Below are positions 27,076 through 36,013 of a DNA stretch of 58,566 nt, one piece after another; positions within the stretch are counted from its first letter, which is position 1, and every line of letters starts with the position of its first letter. The position numbers were made by a program, and so were the translations under genes. The notes under the pieces were generated by a model. The model saw only the letters and a list, made by a program, of their open reading frames with translations. It did no database searches and was not told the DNA's origin. Origin of the DNA: an uncultured Faecalibacterium sp. (GTDB taxonomy: Bacteria > Bacillota > Clostridia > Oscillospirales > Ruminococcaceae); assembly GCA_934539245.1 (NCBI GenBank), contig CAKTCK010000011.1:1-58566 (forward strand), in the 5' to 3' direction.

Positions 27076-27966
27076 TTATGCAGCAGGGGAGGCGGCAGCA
27101 TCACTCTGGGCGGCGGTCTGCACGAACTGTACGATGCTCTCGATGGTCTTGCGCAGCTGCACAAGGCTTTCCACGTCAGAGTCCTGCATCCGGGAGGTGG
27201 GCGCGGTCACCACGGTCTGGGCGGCAGTCACTGTGCCGGTCAGCTCCGCATGGATGTGGTGGGCGGGCACGTCCAGCAGGATATGCACCTTGGGGGACAG
27301 GGTCTTGAGCAGACCCTGCTTTTCGATGCCCAGAATCAGCTGCGGCGCATCCTCACCGGCGGCGAGGTTCGGCAGCTGAAAGTAAAAATAGCCTTCTTTC
27401 GCGTTGGCGGGCTGCACGGTCTGGATCTGCTTCAAGCTCAGCTGGAAGTCGTTCACCTGCTGCAAGCCGGTGGCGGCGGGGTCTACTCCCAGCAGGGTAG
27501 CCAGCTGGTCTTGGGAAATGTAGCTGCCCAGCGACCAGCCCGGCAGCAGCAGGCTTGCCAGCGGATACTCGGCTACAACGGTGCTGCGCAGCTTGTTGTA
27601 CAGCTGTCCGGCGTCATACAGGGTCTCTTCCTCGCTGATGTACATCCGGGTCAGAGGGGCATCGTTGACGGTGCTGGTGCCCGTCGGGTACAGTGCCAGC
27701 TGCAACGCACGGGGGGTGTACTGGCCGGTCAGGCTGCCGGTGGTGCCGCCGAACTTGTCCAGCAGGGCGTAAAGGGCGGGGGGCTCGGCCTCGGTGGAGG
27801 TGATGGTGTAGTCCAGCGCAAAGCTGGCACCGCTCTGGAATGCTTTGATCTTGCGGCTGACTAAACTGTACAGCACTGCCGCAGCCACCGCACACACCAG
27901 AACCAGACACAGCAGAACGATCAGCGCCGCACGCAGGCCGGTGCGCTTTTTGTGGGAAGATGCCAT
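27076..27966 (-). CDS. Membrane-anchored hypothetical protein (296 aa)
   Basis: A 296-aa protein with a basic start (SSHKKRTGLR), one membrane helix (residues 11-35) and a large extracellular part with no recognised domain. The ectodomain has mixed strands and helices and ends in an Ala/Gln-rich helix. ATG 27966 has GGAGAGG 7 nt upstream; the frame extends further back with no ribosome site. It may be an envelope or secreted-factor protein. Function unknown. Confidence 0.75.
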   Translation of the reverse strand: MASSHKKRTGLRAALIVLLCLVLVCAVAAAVLYSLVSRKIKAFQSGASFALDYTITSTEAEPPALYALLDKFGGTTGSLTGQYTPRALQLALYPTGTSTVNDAPLTRMYISEEETLYDAGQLYNKLRSTVVAEYPLASLLLPGWSLGSYISQDQLATLLGVDPAATGLQQVNDFQLSLKQIQTVQPANAKEGYFYFQLPNLAAGEDAPQLILGIEKQGLLKTLSPKVHILLDVPAHHIHAELTGTVTAAQTVVTAPTSRMQDSDVESLVQLRKTIESIVQFVQTAAQSDAAASPAA

Positions 27967-28087
27967 GGGGAAACCTCTCCTTCCGGTAAAACGTATTTGT
28001 TCCAGCATAACGGAACTGCCCGCAAATGTCAAGCGCCGCAAACCGCGGACAAAACAAAAAACCTGAAACATTTCTGTTTCAGGTTTC

Positions 28088-28179
28088 TGGCGGAAAGATG
28101 GGGATTCGAACCCCAGAACGCTTTTGACACGTTACACGATTTCCAGTCGTGCGCCTTAGACCAACTCAGCCATCTTTCC
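28088..28179 (-). tRNA. tRNA-Ser (anticodon GGA)
   Basis: Minus strand. The acceptor stem GGAAAGA pairs with TCTTTCC, the discriminator is G and the CCA end is encoded (28088-28090). The anticodon stem CACGA/TCGTG holds loop CTGGAAA, so anticodon GGA, reading UCC and UCU. The long variable arm and the GGTTCGAATCC T-arm are as expected for a class II serine tRNA. Confidence 0.95.
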
Positions 28180-28224
28180 ACATCTTTTGTTCTGCCTTTG
28201 GGCGGGTGCCCTTGGCGCTCCACT

Positions 28225-28253
28225 ATAATACCTGAAAGCAGGCTTTTTGTCAA
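28225..28253 (-). promoter_or_regulatory. Sigma-A promoter of tRNA-Ser
   Basis: Minus strand -35 TTGACA (28248-28253), a 17-bp spacer, -10 TATTAT (28225-28230), about 45 nt before the mature tRNA. Confidence 0.8.
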
Positions 28254-28344
28254 GGATTTTTTTGAAAAAAATCAGACTTTTTTAAAAATGACGAAAAAAC
28301 GCGAAAAGACGTTCTGCCGCATGGACGGAAAGCACAAAAAGCCC

Positions 28345-28373
28345 TTGACGTACCTTTAAAACAGGTCTATATT
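28345..28373 (+). promoter_or_regulatory. Sigma-A promoter of the FMN oxidase gene
   Basis: -35 TTGACG (28345-28350), a 17-bp spacer, -10 TATATT (28368-28373). The start codon is at 28442. Confidence 0.8.
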
Positions 28374-28441
28374 GAGGGCAAAGAGCGCTGTGGCGGGTCA
28401 TTTTGTGCCGCAGCGGCGGGAAATATAAGGAGGATGCTTTT

Positions 28442-29461
28442 ATGACTTATCCTGAAGTACTTGCCAATGCCCGTACCTGCATTGGTCAATACTGCAAGGC
28501 CTGCCCGGTGTGCAACGGCGTGGCCTGTAAAAACCAGATCCCCGGCCCGGGTGCCAAGGGCGTGGGCGATACCGCTATCCGCAATTATAATAAGTGGGCG
28601 GACATCCGGGTGAATATGGACACCCTGTGCCCCGGCGGTGCACCGGACACCACGCTGGAACTGTTCGGCAAAAGCTTCCGTTATCCCTTCTTTGCGGGCC
28701 CTGTGGGCGCAGTGAACCTGCACTACTCCGATACCTACACCGATATGACTTATAATGATGTGCTGGTGCGTGCCTGTGCCGAAAACGGCATTGCAGCCTT
28801 TACCGGCGACGGCACCAACCCCACCGTGATGGAAATGGCTACCCGCGCCATCGGCGCTGCGGGCGGCTGCGGTGTGCCCACCATCAAGCCGTGGAACATC
28901 GACACCATCCGGGAAAAGATGGCACAGGCCAAGGCCAGCGGCTGCTTTGCCGTAGCCATGGACGTGGATGCAGCGGGTCTGCCTTTCCTGAAGAACATGA
29001 CCCCGCCCGCCGGCAGCAAGAGCGTGGAGGAGCTGGCCGAAATCGTGCAGCTGGCAGAGCGTCCCTTCATCGTCAAGGGCGTGATGACCGTCAAGGGCGC
29101 ACTGAAGGCAAAGCAGGCCGGTGCCGCTGCCATCGTGGTGTCCAACCACGGCGGCCGCGTGCTGGACCAGTGCCCTGCCACTGCTGAGGTGCTGCCGGAG
29201 ATCGCCGCAGCGCTCAAGGGCACCGGCGTGAAGGTGCTGGTAGACGGCGGCATCCGCACCGGCGTGGATGTGTTCAAGGCGTTGGCATTGGGCGCAGACG
29301 GCGTGCTGATCTGCCGCCCCTTCGTGACCGCTGTTTACGGCGGCGGCGCAGAGGGCGTGAAGTGCTACATCGACAAGCTGGCCGGGGAGCTGGCCGACAC
29401 CATGCAGATGTGCGGTGCCCATACGCTGGCCGAGATCACCCCGGATATGGTAAGAGTTTAA
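28442..29461 (+). CDS. FMN-dependent alpha-hydroxy-acid oxidizing enzyme
   Basis: A 339-aa TIM-barrel flavoenzyme related to lactate/glycolate oxidases and dehydrogenases. The C-terminal half shows IVVSNHGGR (active His and Arg), VKVLVDGGIRTGVDVFKALALGAD and the GRPFV-like CRPFVTAVYGGG. The N-terminus is unusual: residues 13-29 contain five cysteines (C13, C18, C21, C24, C29), spaced like an Fe-S site. AAGGAGG precedes ATG 28442. The substrate is not fixed. Followed 5 nt later by an AT-rich NERD gene. Confidence 0.88.
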   Translation: MTYPEVLANARTCIGQYCKACPVCNGVACKNQIPGPGAKGVGDTAIRNYNKWADIRVNMDTLCPGGAPDTTLELFGKSFRYPFFAGPVGAVNLHYSDTYTDMTYNDVLVRACAENGIAAFTGDGTNPTVMEMATRAIGAAGGCGVPTIKPWNIDTIREKMAQAKASGCFAVAMDVDAAGLPFLKNMTPPAGSKSVEELAEIVQLAERPFIVKGVMTVKGALKAKQAGAAAIVVSNHGGRVLDQCPATAEVLPEIAAALKGTGVKVLVDGGIRTGVDVFKALALGADGVLICRPFVTAVYGGGAEGVKCYIDKLAGELADTMQMCGAHTLAEITPDMVRV

Positions 29462-29466
29462 AGATT

Positions 29467-30108
29467 ATGGTCTGGGGGTGTTTGATAGTTGTCTTGATAG
29501 CCATTCTGATAGCACTATTTAGTGCAAAAGGAAAAGGTGAGTACGGCGAAGATAGAATTTATGATATCCTTCAAAAAGTGGACGGCTATAAAGCTACTCT
29601 GCCGAACTGTTATCTTCCGAAAGGTAATGGAGAAACGGCGGAAGTTGATTTGATTTTTCTGCACGAATCCGGTATTTATGTTTTTGAATCTAAAAATTAC
29701 AGTGGCTGGATATTTGGCAGTGAAAATCAGAAGTACTGGACGCAAAGTTTTTCTGATCGAAGGGGTGGAACGAAGAAATATAAGTTCTATAACCCGTTGT
29801 GGCAAAATGATACTCACATACGAGTGCTGCAGAAAATTCTACGGGATAAGAACGTGAATATTTATTCCTATATTGTTTTTGGAAACGATTGCACATTAAA
29901 GGACGTTCGATTGAGTCAATCAAATTATTATGTGATTCAGCGTCGAGAGCTTTTAAAAAGTGTTTTAGAAAATGCAATGTATTACGGCAGAGTGCTGTCA
30001 AATGAAGATATTGACAATCTTTACAGGATGTTGTTGCCGTATACTGAAGCATCTCCTGAAGAAAAAGAAACACACAACCGAAATATTCAGGAAAAGTATA
30101 GAATGTAA
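29467..30108 (+). CDS. NERD-domain protein with N-terminal membrane anchor
   Basis: A 213-aa protein: a membrane helix (residues 1-18), then a NERD domain, a nuclease-related fold, at about 25-125. The core motif is GEYGEDRIYDIL, then EVDLIFLHESGIYVFESKNYSGWIFG, giving the D...E-x-K pattern of PD-(D/E)XK nucleases. Base composition is clearly more AT-rich than both neighbours. The start follows the FMN-oxidase stop by only 5 nt and has no clear ribosome site. NERD proteins are often in mobile or defence contexts, so acquisition by transfer is plausible. Confidence 0.8.
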   Translation: MVWGCLIVVLIAILIALFSAKGKGEYGEDRIYDILQKVDGYKATLPNCYLPKGNGETAEVDLIFLHESGIYVFESKNYSGWIFGSENQKYWTQSFSDRRGGTKKYKFYNPLWQNDTHIRVLQKILRDKNVNIYSYIVFGNDCTLKDVRLSQSNYYVIQRRELLKSVLENAMYYGRVLSNEDIDNLYRMLLPYTEASPEEKETHNRNIQEKYRM

Positions 30109-30110
30109 CT

Positions 30111-30155
30111 AAACAGCGGCATCTTTCCGTGTTTACGGAGAGATGCCGCTGTTTA
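30111..30155. terminator. Bidirectional terminator after the NERD gene
   Basis: A 14-bp perfect outer stem (30111-30124 with 30140-30153), A/T-rich on both sides, between convergent genes. Confidence 0.85.
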
Positions 30156-30169
30156 ATTGAGTATGAGTG

Positions 30170-31120
30170 TTACTTCAAAGTGCCGTCCAGCACCTGCTGG
30201 TAATACCACGGCTTCGGGGCGTGGAAGGTCTTGCCGCTGAGGAAGGCAAAGTCTGGCTGGGTGAAGCGGGGCATGGTCAGCTCCCATGCGCACAGCGCCT
30301 GATACTTCAGCTTCAGCTCGCGGTTGGCGCTGTTGTTGCCGTACTTGCTGTCGCCAAGGATGGGGCAGCCAATGCTTGCCATGTGGGCGCGGATCTGGTG
30401 GGTGCGGCCGGTGATTAGCTGCACCTTCAGCAGGGCAAGACGACCGGAGACGGCGATGGTCTCGTACCGGGTCTCCACCTCCTTGGCACCGGGCTGCTTG
30501 TCCTCCACGATCTTCACGATGCCGCGGTCAGCATCTTTCAGCAGGTAGCCGCCCAAGGTGGCGTCCGGCGGCATGGGACGGCCAAAGGTGACGCAGAGGT
30601 AGGTCTTTTGCACCTCGCGGTTCTTGATGGCAGAAAGGAACAGTTCCTCGGCCTCCGGGGTCTTGGCAATGATCACAAGGCCGCTGGTGCCGGTGTCCAG
30701 CCGGTGGCACAAGGCGGGGGTGTACAGGTCGTTTTCCTTGTACTCGCCCTGCTTGTTCAGGTACAGCAGCGCACGGTTCAGCAGAGTGTCGTCCTCCGGG
30801 CCATCCACCGCAACACCGGCGGGCTTGTTCACGATTAGGATCTGCGGGCAGTCGTACACCACTTGCGCCGGGGTGCGGGCGTTCTTCCACGCGGGGCCTT
30901 CCACCCGGCGGTCGGCGTCCAGCACGTCATCCAGAATGAACAGCTTGATCTCGTCGCCTGCCATCACGCGGGTGGAAAGCGGCTGCTTTTTGCCGTTCAG
31001 CTTGATCTTGTTCTCCCGCAGCGCCTTGTTCAGGCGGCCGGGGGTCAGGGCGGGGTATTGCTGGGTCAGATAATTGTCCAGCCGGGTGGGGGCAAGACAT
31101 TTTACTTTTAAAATTTTCAC
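30170..31120 (-). CDS. RluA family pseudouridine synthase
   Basis: A 316-aa protein that converts uridine to pseudouridine in rRNA or tRNA. An S4 RNA-binding domain lies at residues 12-70 (RLDNYLTQQYP, RVMAGDEI). The catalytic aspartate is in HRLDTGTSGLVI, and GRTHQIRAHMASIGCPILGD is the family signature. The start is GTG 31120, with AGAGAGG 8 nt upstream and a strong promoter. The exact target uridine cannot be told. Confidence 0.93.
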   Translation of the reverse strand: MKILKVKCLAPTRLDNYLTQQYPALTPGRLNKALRENKIKLNGKKQPLSTRVMAGDEIKLFILDDVLDADRRVEGPAWKNARTPAQVVYDCPQILIVNKPAGVAVDGPEDDTLLNRALLYLNKQGEYKENDLYTPALCHRLDTGTSGLVIIAKTPEAEELFLSAIKNREVQKTYLCVTFGRPMPPDATLGGYLLKDADRGIVKIVEDKQPGAKEVETRYETIAVSGRLALLKVQLITGRTHQIRAHMASIGCPILGDSKYGNNSANRELKLKYQALCAWELTMPRFTQPDFAFLSGKTFHAPKPWYYQQVLDGTLK

Positions 31121-31179
31121 GGGAAATTCCTCTCTATCTTAAAATCAGTTGCAATAGAATGGGTTCTTGATTCGTTTTT

Positions 31180-31208
31180 ATTGTAGCGGAATAAATCTAC
31201 CGCGTCAA
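31180..31208 (-). promoter_or_regulatory. Sigma-A promoter of the pseudouridine synthase gene
   Basis: Minus strand -35 TTGACG (31203-31208), a 17-bp spacer, -10 TACAAT (31180-31185). It overlaps the region ahead of the divergent lipoprotein gene. Confidence 0.8.
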
Positions 31209-31224
31209 GAAAGAAGGTATTTTT

Positions 31225-31938
31225 ATGAACCTGAAATATAAGATTCTGGCTGTTCTGGCTGCGGGCATCGCATTGACGGCCTGCGGCGGCTCCGGCACCC
31301 CCGCCAGCACCCCCGCATCCAGTGCAGTGCCGGCCTCGTCCCATGTGGCAGAGGAAGGGGTCACGGAGCCCATCAACATGCTGACGTGGACGCTGGATGA
31401 CCTTGATGACACGCAGACCACCACATTTGTTTCTGCCTCCATTACCTCCGGTGTGCAGGGCGGCAACCTGACTGCAAAAATCTTCAGCTATGACCTTTAT
31501 AAAAAAGAAGATGTTGAAAAACTTGCCGTTGGGGATCAGATCACCCTCCACGAAGAGGGGGCTGCATGGAACCAGTTTGTGACCGTTGCAGTGGAGAGTA
31601 TCGAGAAAAACGATCAGTACCATCTTGTCACCATCAATGGCGGCATGGAGGAGCAGTACGGTCTTGACCTGAAGCTGGAAGATGATGCCTACCGGACGAT
31701 GGCCTTTGACGATTACCCTGTCTACTATGAGATGGGAGAAAAGACGATGCCGCTGGCAGAGGATGTAGTGCTGAAGGACAGTTCTGCCGACCCGCAGGCC
31801 GAAGCCGTGGAGACTACGGGCGCGGATGCAGTGGCAGCAGCGATCAATGCAGACCCCGATAACTGGACCACCTATAATACCACGCTGGTGGTGCAGGGCG
31901 GCAAGGTGCTGGAGGTGCGCCGCATCTGGGTGCCGTAA
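31225..31938 (+). CDS. Hypothetical lipoprotein (237 aa)
   Basis: A 237-aa exported lipoprotein: KYKILAVLAAGIALTAC gives a signal peptide and lipobox. A Ser/Pro/Ala-rich spacer leads to an acidic globular domain without known motifs, rich in Asp/Glu/Thr. It ends in VLEVRRIWVP, as if a strand. GAAGG precedes the ATG. Divergent from the pseudouridine synthase gene. Function unknown. Confidence 0.75.
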   Translation: MNLKYKILAVLAAGIALTACGGSGTPASTPASSAVPASSHVAEEGVTEPINMLTWTLDDLDDTQTTTFVSASITSGVQGGNLTAKIFSYDLYKKEDVEKLAVGDQITLHEEGAAWNQFVTVAVESIEKNDQYHLVTINGGMEEQYGLDLKLEDDAYRTMAFDDYPVYYEMGEKTMPLAEDVVLKDSSADPQAEAVETTGADAVAAAINADPDNWTTYNTTLVVQGGKVLEVRRIWVP

Positions 31939-31954
31939 ATTTTGCTCAAAACCG

Positions 31955-31982
31955 TTGACAAACGTTTTGCGTATGCTATAAT
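31955..31982 (+). promoter_or_regulatory. Sigma-A promoter of the T-box leader
   Basis: -35 TTGACA (31955-31960), a 16-bp spacer, -10 TATAAT (31977-31982). Both hexamers are consensus. Confidence 0.88.
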
Positions 31983-31988
31983 TTAGCT

Positions 31989-32290
31989 GTACGCAAAGGG
32001 GCACTGTGCCTACTTTGCGGAATGTAAAATTATGACAGATGGCAATGATGGGGTCAGAAATGCACACACCACCGTCCAGAGAGAGCGCCCACGGCTGTAA
32101 GGTGCTCCGGTCGGGATCATTTCGCGCCACCCCGGAGCTTCCGGCGAACAAAAACCGGACGCTGCGCAGCGTTAATGCGCCGAAAGCGGCAGGGGACAAG
32201 TGATCCTTTGCAATTTGGGTGGTACCACGGAGTTTGATGCACAAGCAGCCTTCGTCCCTTTTGGGATGAGGGCTGTTTTTTGTTTTTTCA
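31989..32290 (+). promoter_or_regulatory. T-box riboswitch (tRNA-Ala) upstream of alaS
   Basis: The T-box core GGGTGGTACCACGG (about 32218-32231) is followed by a terminator stem (CAGCC...GGCTG with a T-run at about 32250-32288), so uncharged tRNA would shift the fold to the antiterminator. Upstream is the stem I region with the AGAGAG-type loop (about 32075-32090) and a candidate specifier GCC followed by A at 32126-32128, an alanine codon. This matches the alaS gene downstream. The specifier position is read by eye. Confidence 0.88.
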
Positions 32291-32365
32291 CCGTGCCGCC
32301 CCTCTGCCATAACAGCATAAAAAACGGCGCATAAGCGCCAAAGACGATTGAGGAGAGAAAGATCT

Positions 32366-35026
32366 ATGCAATGGACCGGTTTGAATGAACTGCGCGAAAA
32401 GTACCTGAGCTTCTTTGAAAGCAAGGGCCATCTGCGTCTGGACAGCTTCCCCCTGGTACCCAAGAACGACCCCAGCCTGCTGCTGATCAACAGCGGCATG
32501 GCACCCATGAAGAAGTGGTTTCTGGCACAGGAGGAGCCGCCCCGTCATCGCGTGACCACCTGCCAGAAGTGCATCCGCACCCCGGATATCGAGCGCGTGG
32601 GCATCACTGCCCGCCACGGCACCTTCTTTGAGATGCTGGGCAACTTCTCCTTCCAGGATTACTTCAAGGACGAGGTCATTCCTTGGGCTTGGGAGTTCCT
32701 GACCAGCGATGAGTGGATGGCCATCCCCAAGGATCGCCTGCACATCTCTGTGTACGAGGAGGACGACGAGGCCTACGATATCTGGACCAAGAAGGTCGGC
32801 ATTGCCCCGGACCACATGGTGCGTCTGGGCAAGGAGGACAACTTCTGGGAGCACGGCTCCGGCCCGTGCGGTCCCTGCTCCGAGATCTACTTTGACCGCG
32901 GCCCCGAGTACGGCTGCGGCAAGCCGACCTGCGGCGTGGGCTGCGACTGCGACCGCTATATGGAGATCTGGAACCTCGTGTTCAGCCAGTTCGATGCCGA
33001 CGGCAAGGGCCACTACGAGCGTCTGGCACGCCCCAACATTGATACCGGCATGGGCTTGGAGCGTCTGGCCTGCGTGATGCAGAACGTGGGCAACCTGTTC
33101 GAGGTGGATACCGTGCAGAGCGTGCTGCACCATGTGGAGCACATTGCAGGCAAGACCTACAAGCAGGACCCCAAGACCGATATCTCCATCCGCGTCATCA
33201 CCGACCATATCCGCAGCTGCACCTTTATGGTGTCTGACGGCATCCTGCCCTCCAACGAGGGCCGCGGCTATGTGCTGCGCCGTCTGCTGCGCCGCGCCGC
33301 CCGCCACGGCCGGATGCTGGGCATCGACCACCCCTTCCTCGTGGATCTGGTGGAGACCGTCATCCAGTCCAGCGAGTCCGCCTACCCCGAGCTGCGCGAG
33401 CATGACGCCTATATCAAGAAAGTCATCGGCACCGAGGAGGCAAACTTTGCCCGCACCATTGATGCCGGCATGAACATCCTGAACACCATGATCGACCGTC
33501 TGGAGAAGGCACACGAGAAGCTGCTGAGCGGCCTGGACGTGTTCAAGCTGAACGATACCTTCGGCTTCCCGCTGGATCTGACCAAGGAGATCGCTGCCGA
33601 GCAGGGCTTGGAGATCGACGAGAACGGCTTCCACGCAGAGATGAAGAAGCAGAAGGAGCGCGCCCGTGCCGAGCGTCTGAAGAAGAACATCTCCGGCTGG
33701 AGCGAGGATCTGTTCGGCGCACTGGAGGCCGAGCCCACCGTCTTTACCGGCTACGACACCCTGACCGACAAGGGCACCGTTGTGGCACTGAGCGATGAAG
33801 AGACCCTGACCGATGCCATTGCCACCGACGAGGAGGCAAAGGACGGCGTGCTGGTGGTGCTGGATAAGACCCCCTTCTATGCCGAGATGGGCGGTCAGGC
33901 TGCCGACCACGGCGTGCTGAACGGTGCCGAGTGCAGCTTGCGCGTGCTGGACGTGAAAAAGACCCCCAAGGGCTACTACGTCCACACCTGCGTGCTGGAA
34001 AGCGGCATCGTGAAGGTTGGCGATGTGCTGACCGCACAGGTGGACAAGGACTACCGCATGGCCATTGCCCGCAACCACACCGCTACCCACCTGCTGCAGG
34101 CTGCCCTGCGTGAGGTGCTGGGCGACCATGTGCATCAGGCAGGCTCCTATCAGGATGCTTCCATCACCCACTTCGACTTCACCCACTTTAGCGCCGTGAC
34201 CGCCGAGGAGCTGGCACGGGTGCAGAAGATCGTCAACGATAAGATCTTTGATTCCATGAACGTCACCGTGCAGGAGATGCCGGTGGAAGAGGCCAAGAAG
34301 CTGGGCGCAATGGCTCTGTTTGGCGAAAAGTACGGCAAGGTGGTCCGCGTGGTGGATATCGAGGGCTGGTCTACCGAGTTCTGCGGCGGCACCCACGTCA
34401 AGAACACCGCCCAGATCGGCGGCTTCAAGATCGTCAGCGAGTCCTCTGTGGCTGCCGGTATCCGCCGTATCGAGGCTGTCACCGGCCGCAACCTGCTGAT
34501 CCGTGCAAACCTGCAGGAGGCTATGCTGCATGATGTGGCAAACACCCTCAAGGCCAACAACGTGGCTGCTCTGCCCGCCCGTGCCGAGGCTGTGATGGCT
34601 GAGAACAAGGCCATGAGCCGCGAACTGGAGGAGATGAAGGCCAAGATCGCCGCTTCCAAGGTGGATAGCCTGTTCGACAATGCCGAGGAAGCAGACGGCG
34701 TGAAGATCGCCTCCGCATACTTCACCGGCACCACCGGCGACACCCTGCGCGGTATGTGCGACAGCATCCGCGATAAGGCTGTGAACCCCGTGGTGGCTGT
34801 TCTGGTGGGCAAGGCCGAGGATAAGATCACCATGGCGGTTACCGTGAATAAGCTGGCACAGGAAAAGGGCCTCAAGGCCGGTGTGCTGGTCAAGGAACTG
34901 TCCGCTATCGCCGGCGGCAAGGGCGGCGGCAAGCCGGACTTTGCAATGGCCGGTCTGAAGGACGAGACCAAGATCGATGAGGCACTGGCTGCTGTGAGCG
35001 CCATCGTCAAGAAGGCTCTGGGCTAA
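32366..35026 (+). CDS. alaS: Alanyl-tRNA synthetase
   Basis: A full 886-aa synthetase. The class II catalytic domain opens with ELREKYLSFFESKGH and has RVTTCQKCIRTPDIERVG. The editing domain carries HTATHLLQAALREVLG and the CGGTHV zinc motif, and the C-Ala domain ends with GGKGGGKPDFAMAG. It charges tRNA-Ala and corrects mis-charged Gly or Ser. ATG 32366 has GAGGAG upstream. Expression is controlled by the T-box leader. Confidence 0.98.
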   Translation: MQWTGLNELREKYLSFFESKGHLRLDSFPLVPKNDPSLLLINSGMAPMKKWFLAQEEPPRHRVTTCQKCIRTPDIERVGITARHGTFFEMLGNFSFQDYFKDEVIPWAWEFLTSDEWMAIPKDRLHISVYEEDDEAYDIWTKKVGIAPDHMVRLGKEDNFWEHGSGPCGPCSEIYFDRGPEYGCGKPTCGVGCDCDRYMEIWNLVFSQFDADGKGHYERLARPNIDTGMGLERLACVMQNVGNLFEVDTVQSVLHHVEHIAGKTYKQDPKTDISIRVITDHIRSCTFMVSDGILPSNEGRGYVLRRLLRRAARHGRMLGIDHPFLVDLVETVIQSSESAYPELREHDAYIKKVIGTEEANFARTIDAGMNILNTMIDRLEKAHEKLLSGLDVFKLNDTFGFPLDLTKEIAAEQGLEIDENGFHAEMKKQKERARAERLKKNISGWSEDLFGALEAEPTVFTGYDTLTDKGTVVALSDEETLTDAIATDEEAKDGVLVVLDKTPFYAEMGGQAADHGVLNGAECSLRVLDVKKTPKGYYVHTCVLESGIVKVGDVLTAQVDKDYRMAIARNHTATHLLQAALREVLGDHVHQAGSYQDASITHFDFTHFSAVTAEELARVQKIVNDKIFDSMNVTVQEMPVEEAKKLGAMALFGEKYGKVVRVVDIEGWSTEFCGGTHVKNTAQIGGFKIVSESSVAAGIRRIEAVTGRNLLIRANLQEAMLHDVANTLKANNVAALPARAEAVMAENKAMSRELEEMKAKIAASKVDSLFDNAEEADGVKIASAYFTGTTGDTLRGMCDSIRDKAVNPVVAVLVGKAEDKITMAVTVNKLAQEKGLKAGVLVKELSAIAGGKGGGKPDFAMAGLKDETKIDEALAAVSAIVKKALG

Positions 35027-35040
35027 AAAAGATCCATGTC

Positions 35041-35081
35041 CCCCGCCCGGTGCCGGATGCGCGCCGGGGCGGCGGGCTTTT
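35041..35081 (+). terminator. Probable terminator after alaS
   Basis: GC-rich arms (CCCCGCCCGG at 35041-35050 against a CCGGGGCGGCGGG segment) and a short CTTTTG end. The stem is imperfect. Confidence 0.55.
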
Positions 35082-35107
35082 GTAGAAGCAGGAAGGAGTG
35101 TTCCCCC

Positions 35108-35440
35108 ATGGAAGATTGTCTGTTTTGCATGATCGCAGAGGGCAAGATCCCCTCTAAAAAGCTGTACGAGGATGACCAGGTAGTGGCATTCTACGACATC
35201 AACCCGCAGGCAAAGGTGCATTTCCTTGTGGTTCCCCGCAAGCACATCTCATCTGCCGCTGCGCTGACCGAGGAGGATGGTGCTCTGCTGGGTCACATCT
35301 TCACCGTTATCGCAAAGCTGGCTAAGGAGCAGGGGCTGGAAAACGGCTACCGCATCATCTCCAACGTGGGCGAGGACGCAGGCCAGACCGTGAAGCATCT
35401 GCATTTCCATGTTCTGGGCGGCGAAAAACTGCCTGTCTGA
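35108..35440 (+). CDS. HIT family nucleotide-binding protein
   Basis: A 110-aa histidine-triad protein. The triad is in KHLHFHVLGG (HxHxH), with the CLFC N-terminal motif and VVPRKHI. HIT proteins hydrolyse nucleoside phosphoramidates and related mononucleotides. ATG 35108 has AGGAAGGAG 8 nt upstream. A phosphoribosyltransferase gene follows at 27 nt, suggesting a nucleotide-metabolism unit. Confidence 0.93.
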   Translation: MEDCLFCMIAEGKIPSKKLYEDDQVVAFYDINPQAKVHFLVVPRKHISSAAALTEEDGALLGHIFTVIAKLAKEQGLENGYRIISNVGEDAGQTVKHLHFHVLGGEKLPV

Positions 35441-35467
35441 TTCCAATACGAAAGGGAGATTTTGATT

Positions 35468-36007
35468 ATGGCTGAAACTTATACCCTGCATGTTGCAGGC
35501 CTGACCCGTGAGCTGACCATCTGCAAGGTGAACGACCACATGGACATTGCCGCTTTTATCATGCTGGGTGATGCCGAGCTGACCGTGGCCGCCGCTGCGG
35601 AGCTGCTGAAAAAGTGCCCGGATTTTGATATCCTGCTCACCGCCGAGGCCAAGGGCATCCCGCTGGCGCACGAGATGAGCCGCCAGAGCGGCAAGCCCTA
35701 CATCTGCGCCCGCAAGGGTGTCAAGCTGTATATGCCGGACCCCGTTGTGGTGGAGGACCAGTCCATTACCACTGCCGGTAAGCAGAAGCTGGTCATCGAC
35801 CGCAAGGAGCTAGAAAAGATGAACGGCAAGCGGGTGCTGGTGGTGGACGATGTCATCTCCACCGGCGGCTCTCTGAAGGCGCTGGACGCGCTGGCGGAAA
35901 AGACCCAGTGCACCATCGTGGGTCAGGCCGCTGTTCTGGCTGAGGGCGACGCTTCTGAGCGCAAGGATATCATCTTCCTTGAGCCGCTGCCCCTGTTCTT
36001 TCACTAA
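35468..36007 (+). CDS. Purine-type phosphoribosyltransferase
   Basis: A 179-aa type I phosphoribosyltransferase. The PRPP-binding motif is VLVVDDVISTGGS (about residues 124-136), preceded by AEAKGIPLAHEMS, resembling adenine phosphoribosyltransferases. It would make a nucleoside monophosphate from a base and PRPP; which base is not certain. AAAGGGAG precedes the ATG. It ends just before comEC. Confidence 0.85.
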   Translation: MAETYTLHVAGLTRELTICKVNDHMDIAAFIMLGDAELTVAAAAELLKKCPDFDILLTAEAKGIPLAHEMSRQSGKPYICARKGVKLYMPDPVVVEDQSITTAGKQKLVIDRKELEKMNGKRVLVVDDVISTGGSLKALDALAEKTQCTIVGQAAVLAEGDASERKDIIFLEPLPLFFH

Positions 36008-36013
36008 GCCGGG

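Noticed and set aside
28088..28179. tRNA-Ser as the element's integration site
   Set aside because: The element's left end is 13 kb away and no repeat of the tRNA 3' end was seen near it.
32288..35245. A 985-aa reading frame on the minus strand
   Set aside because: It lies opposite alaS, is His/Leu/Gly-rich and is a composition artefact of GC-rich codons.
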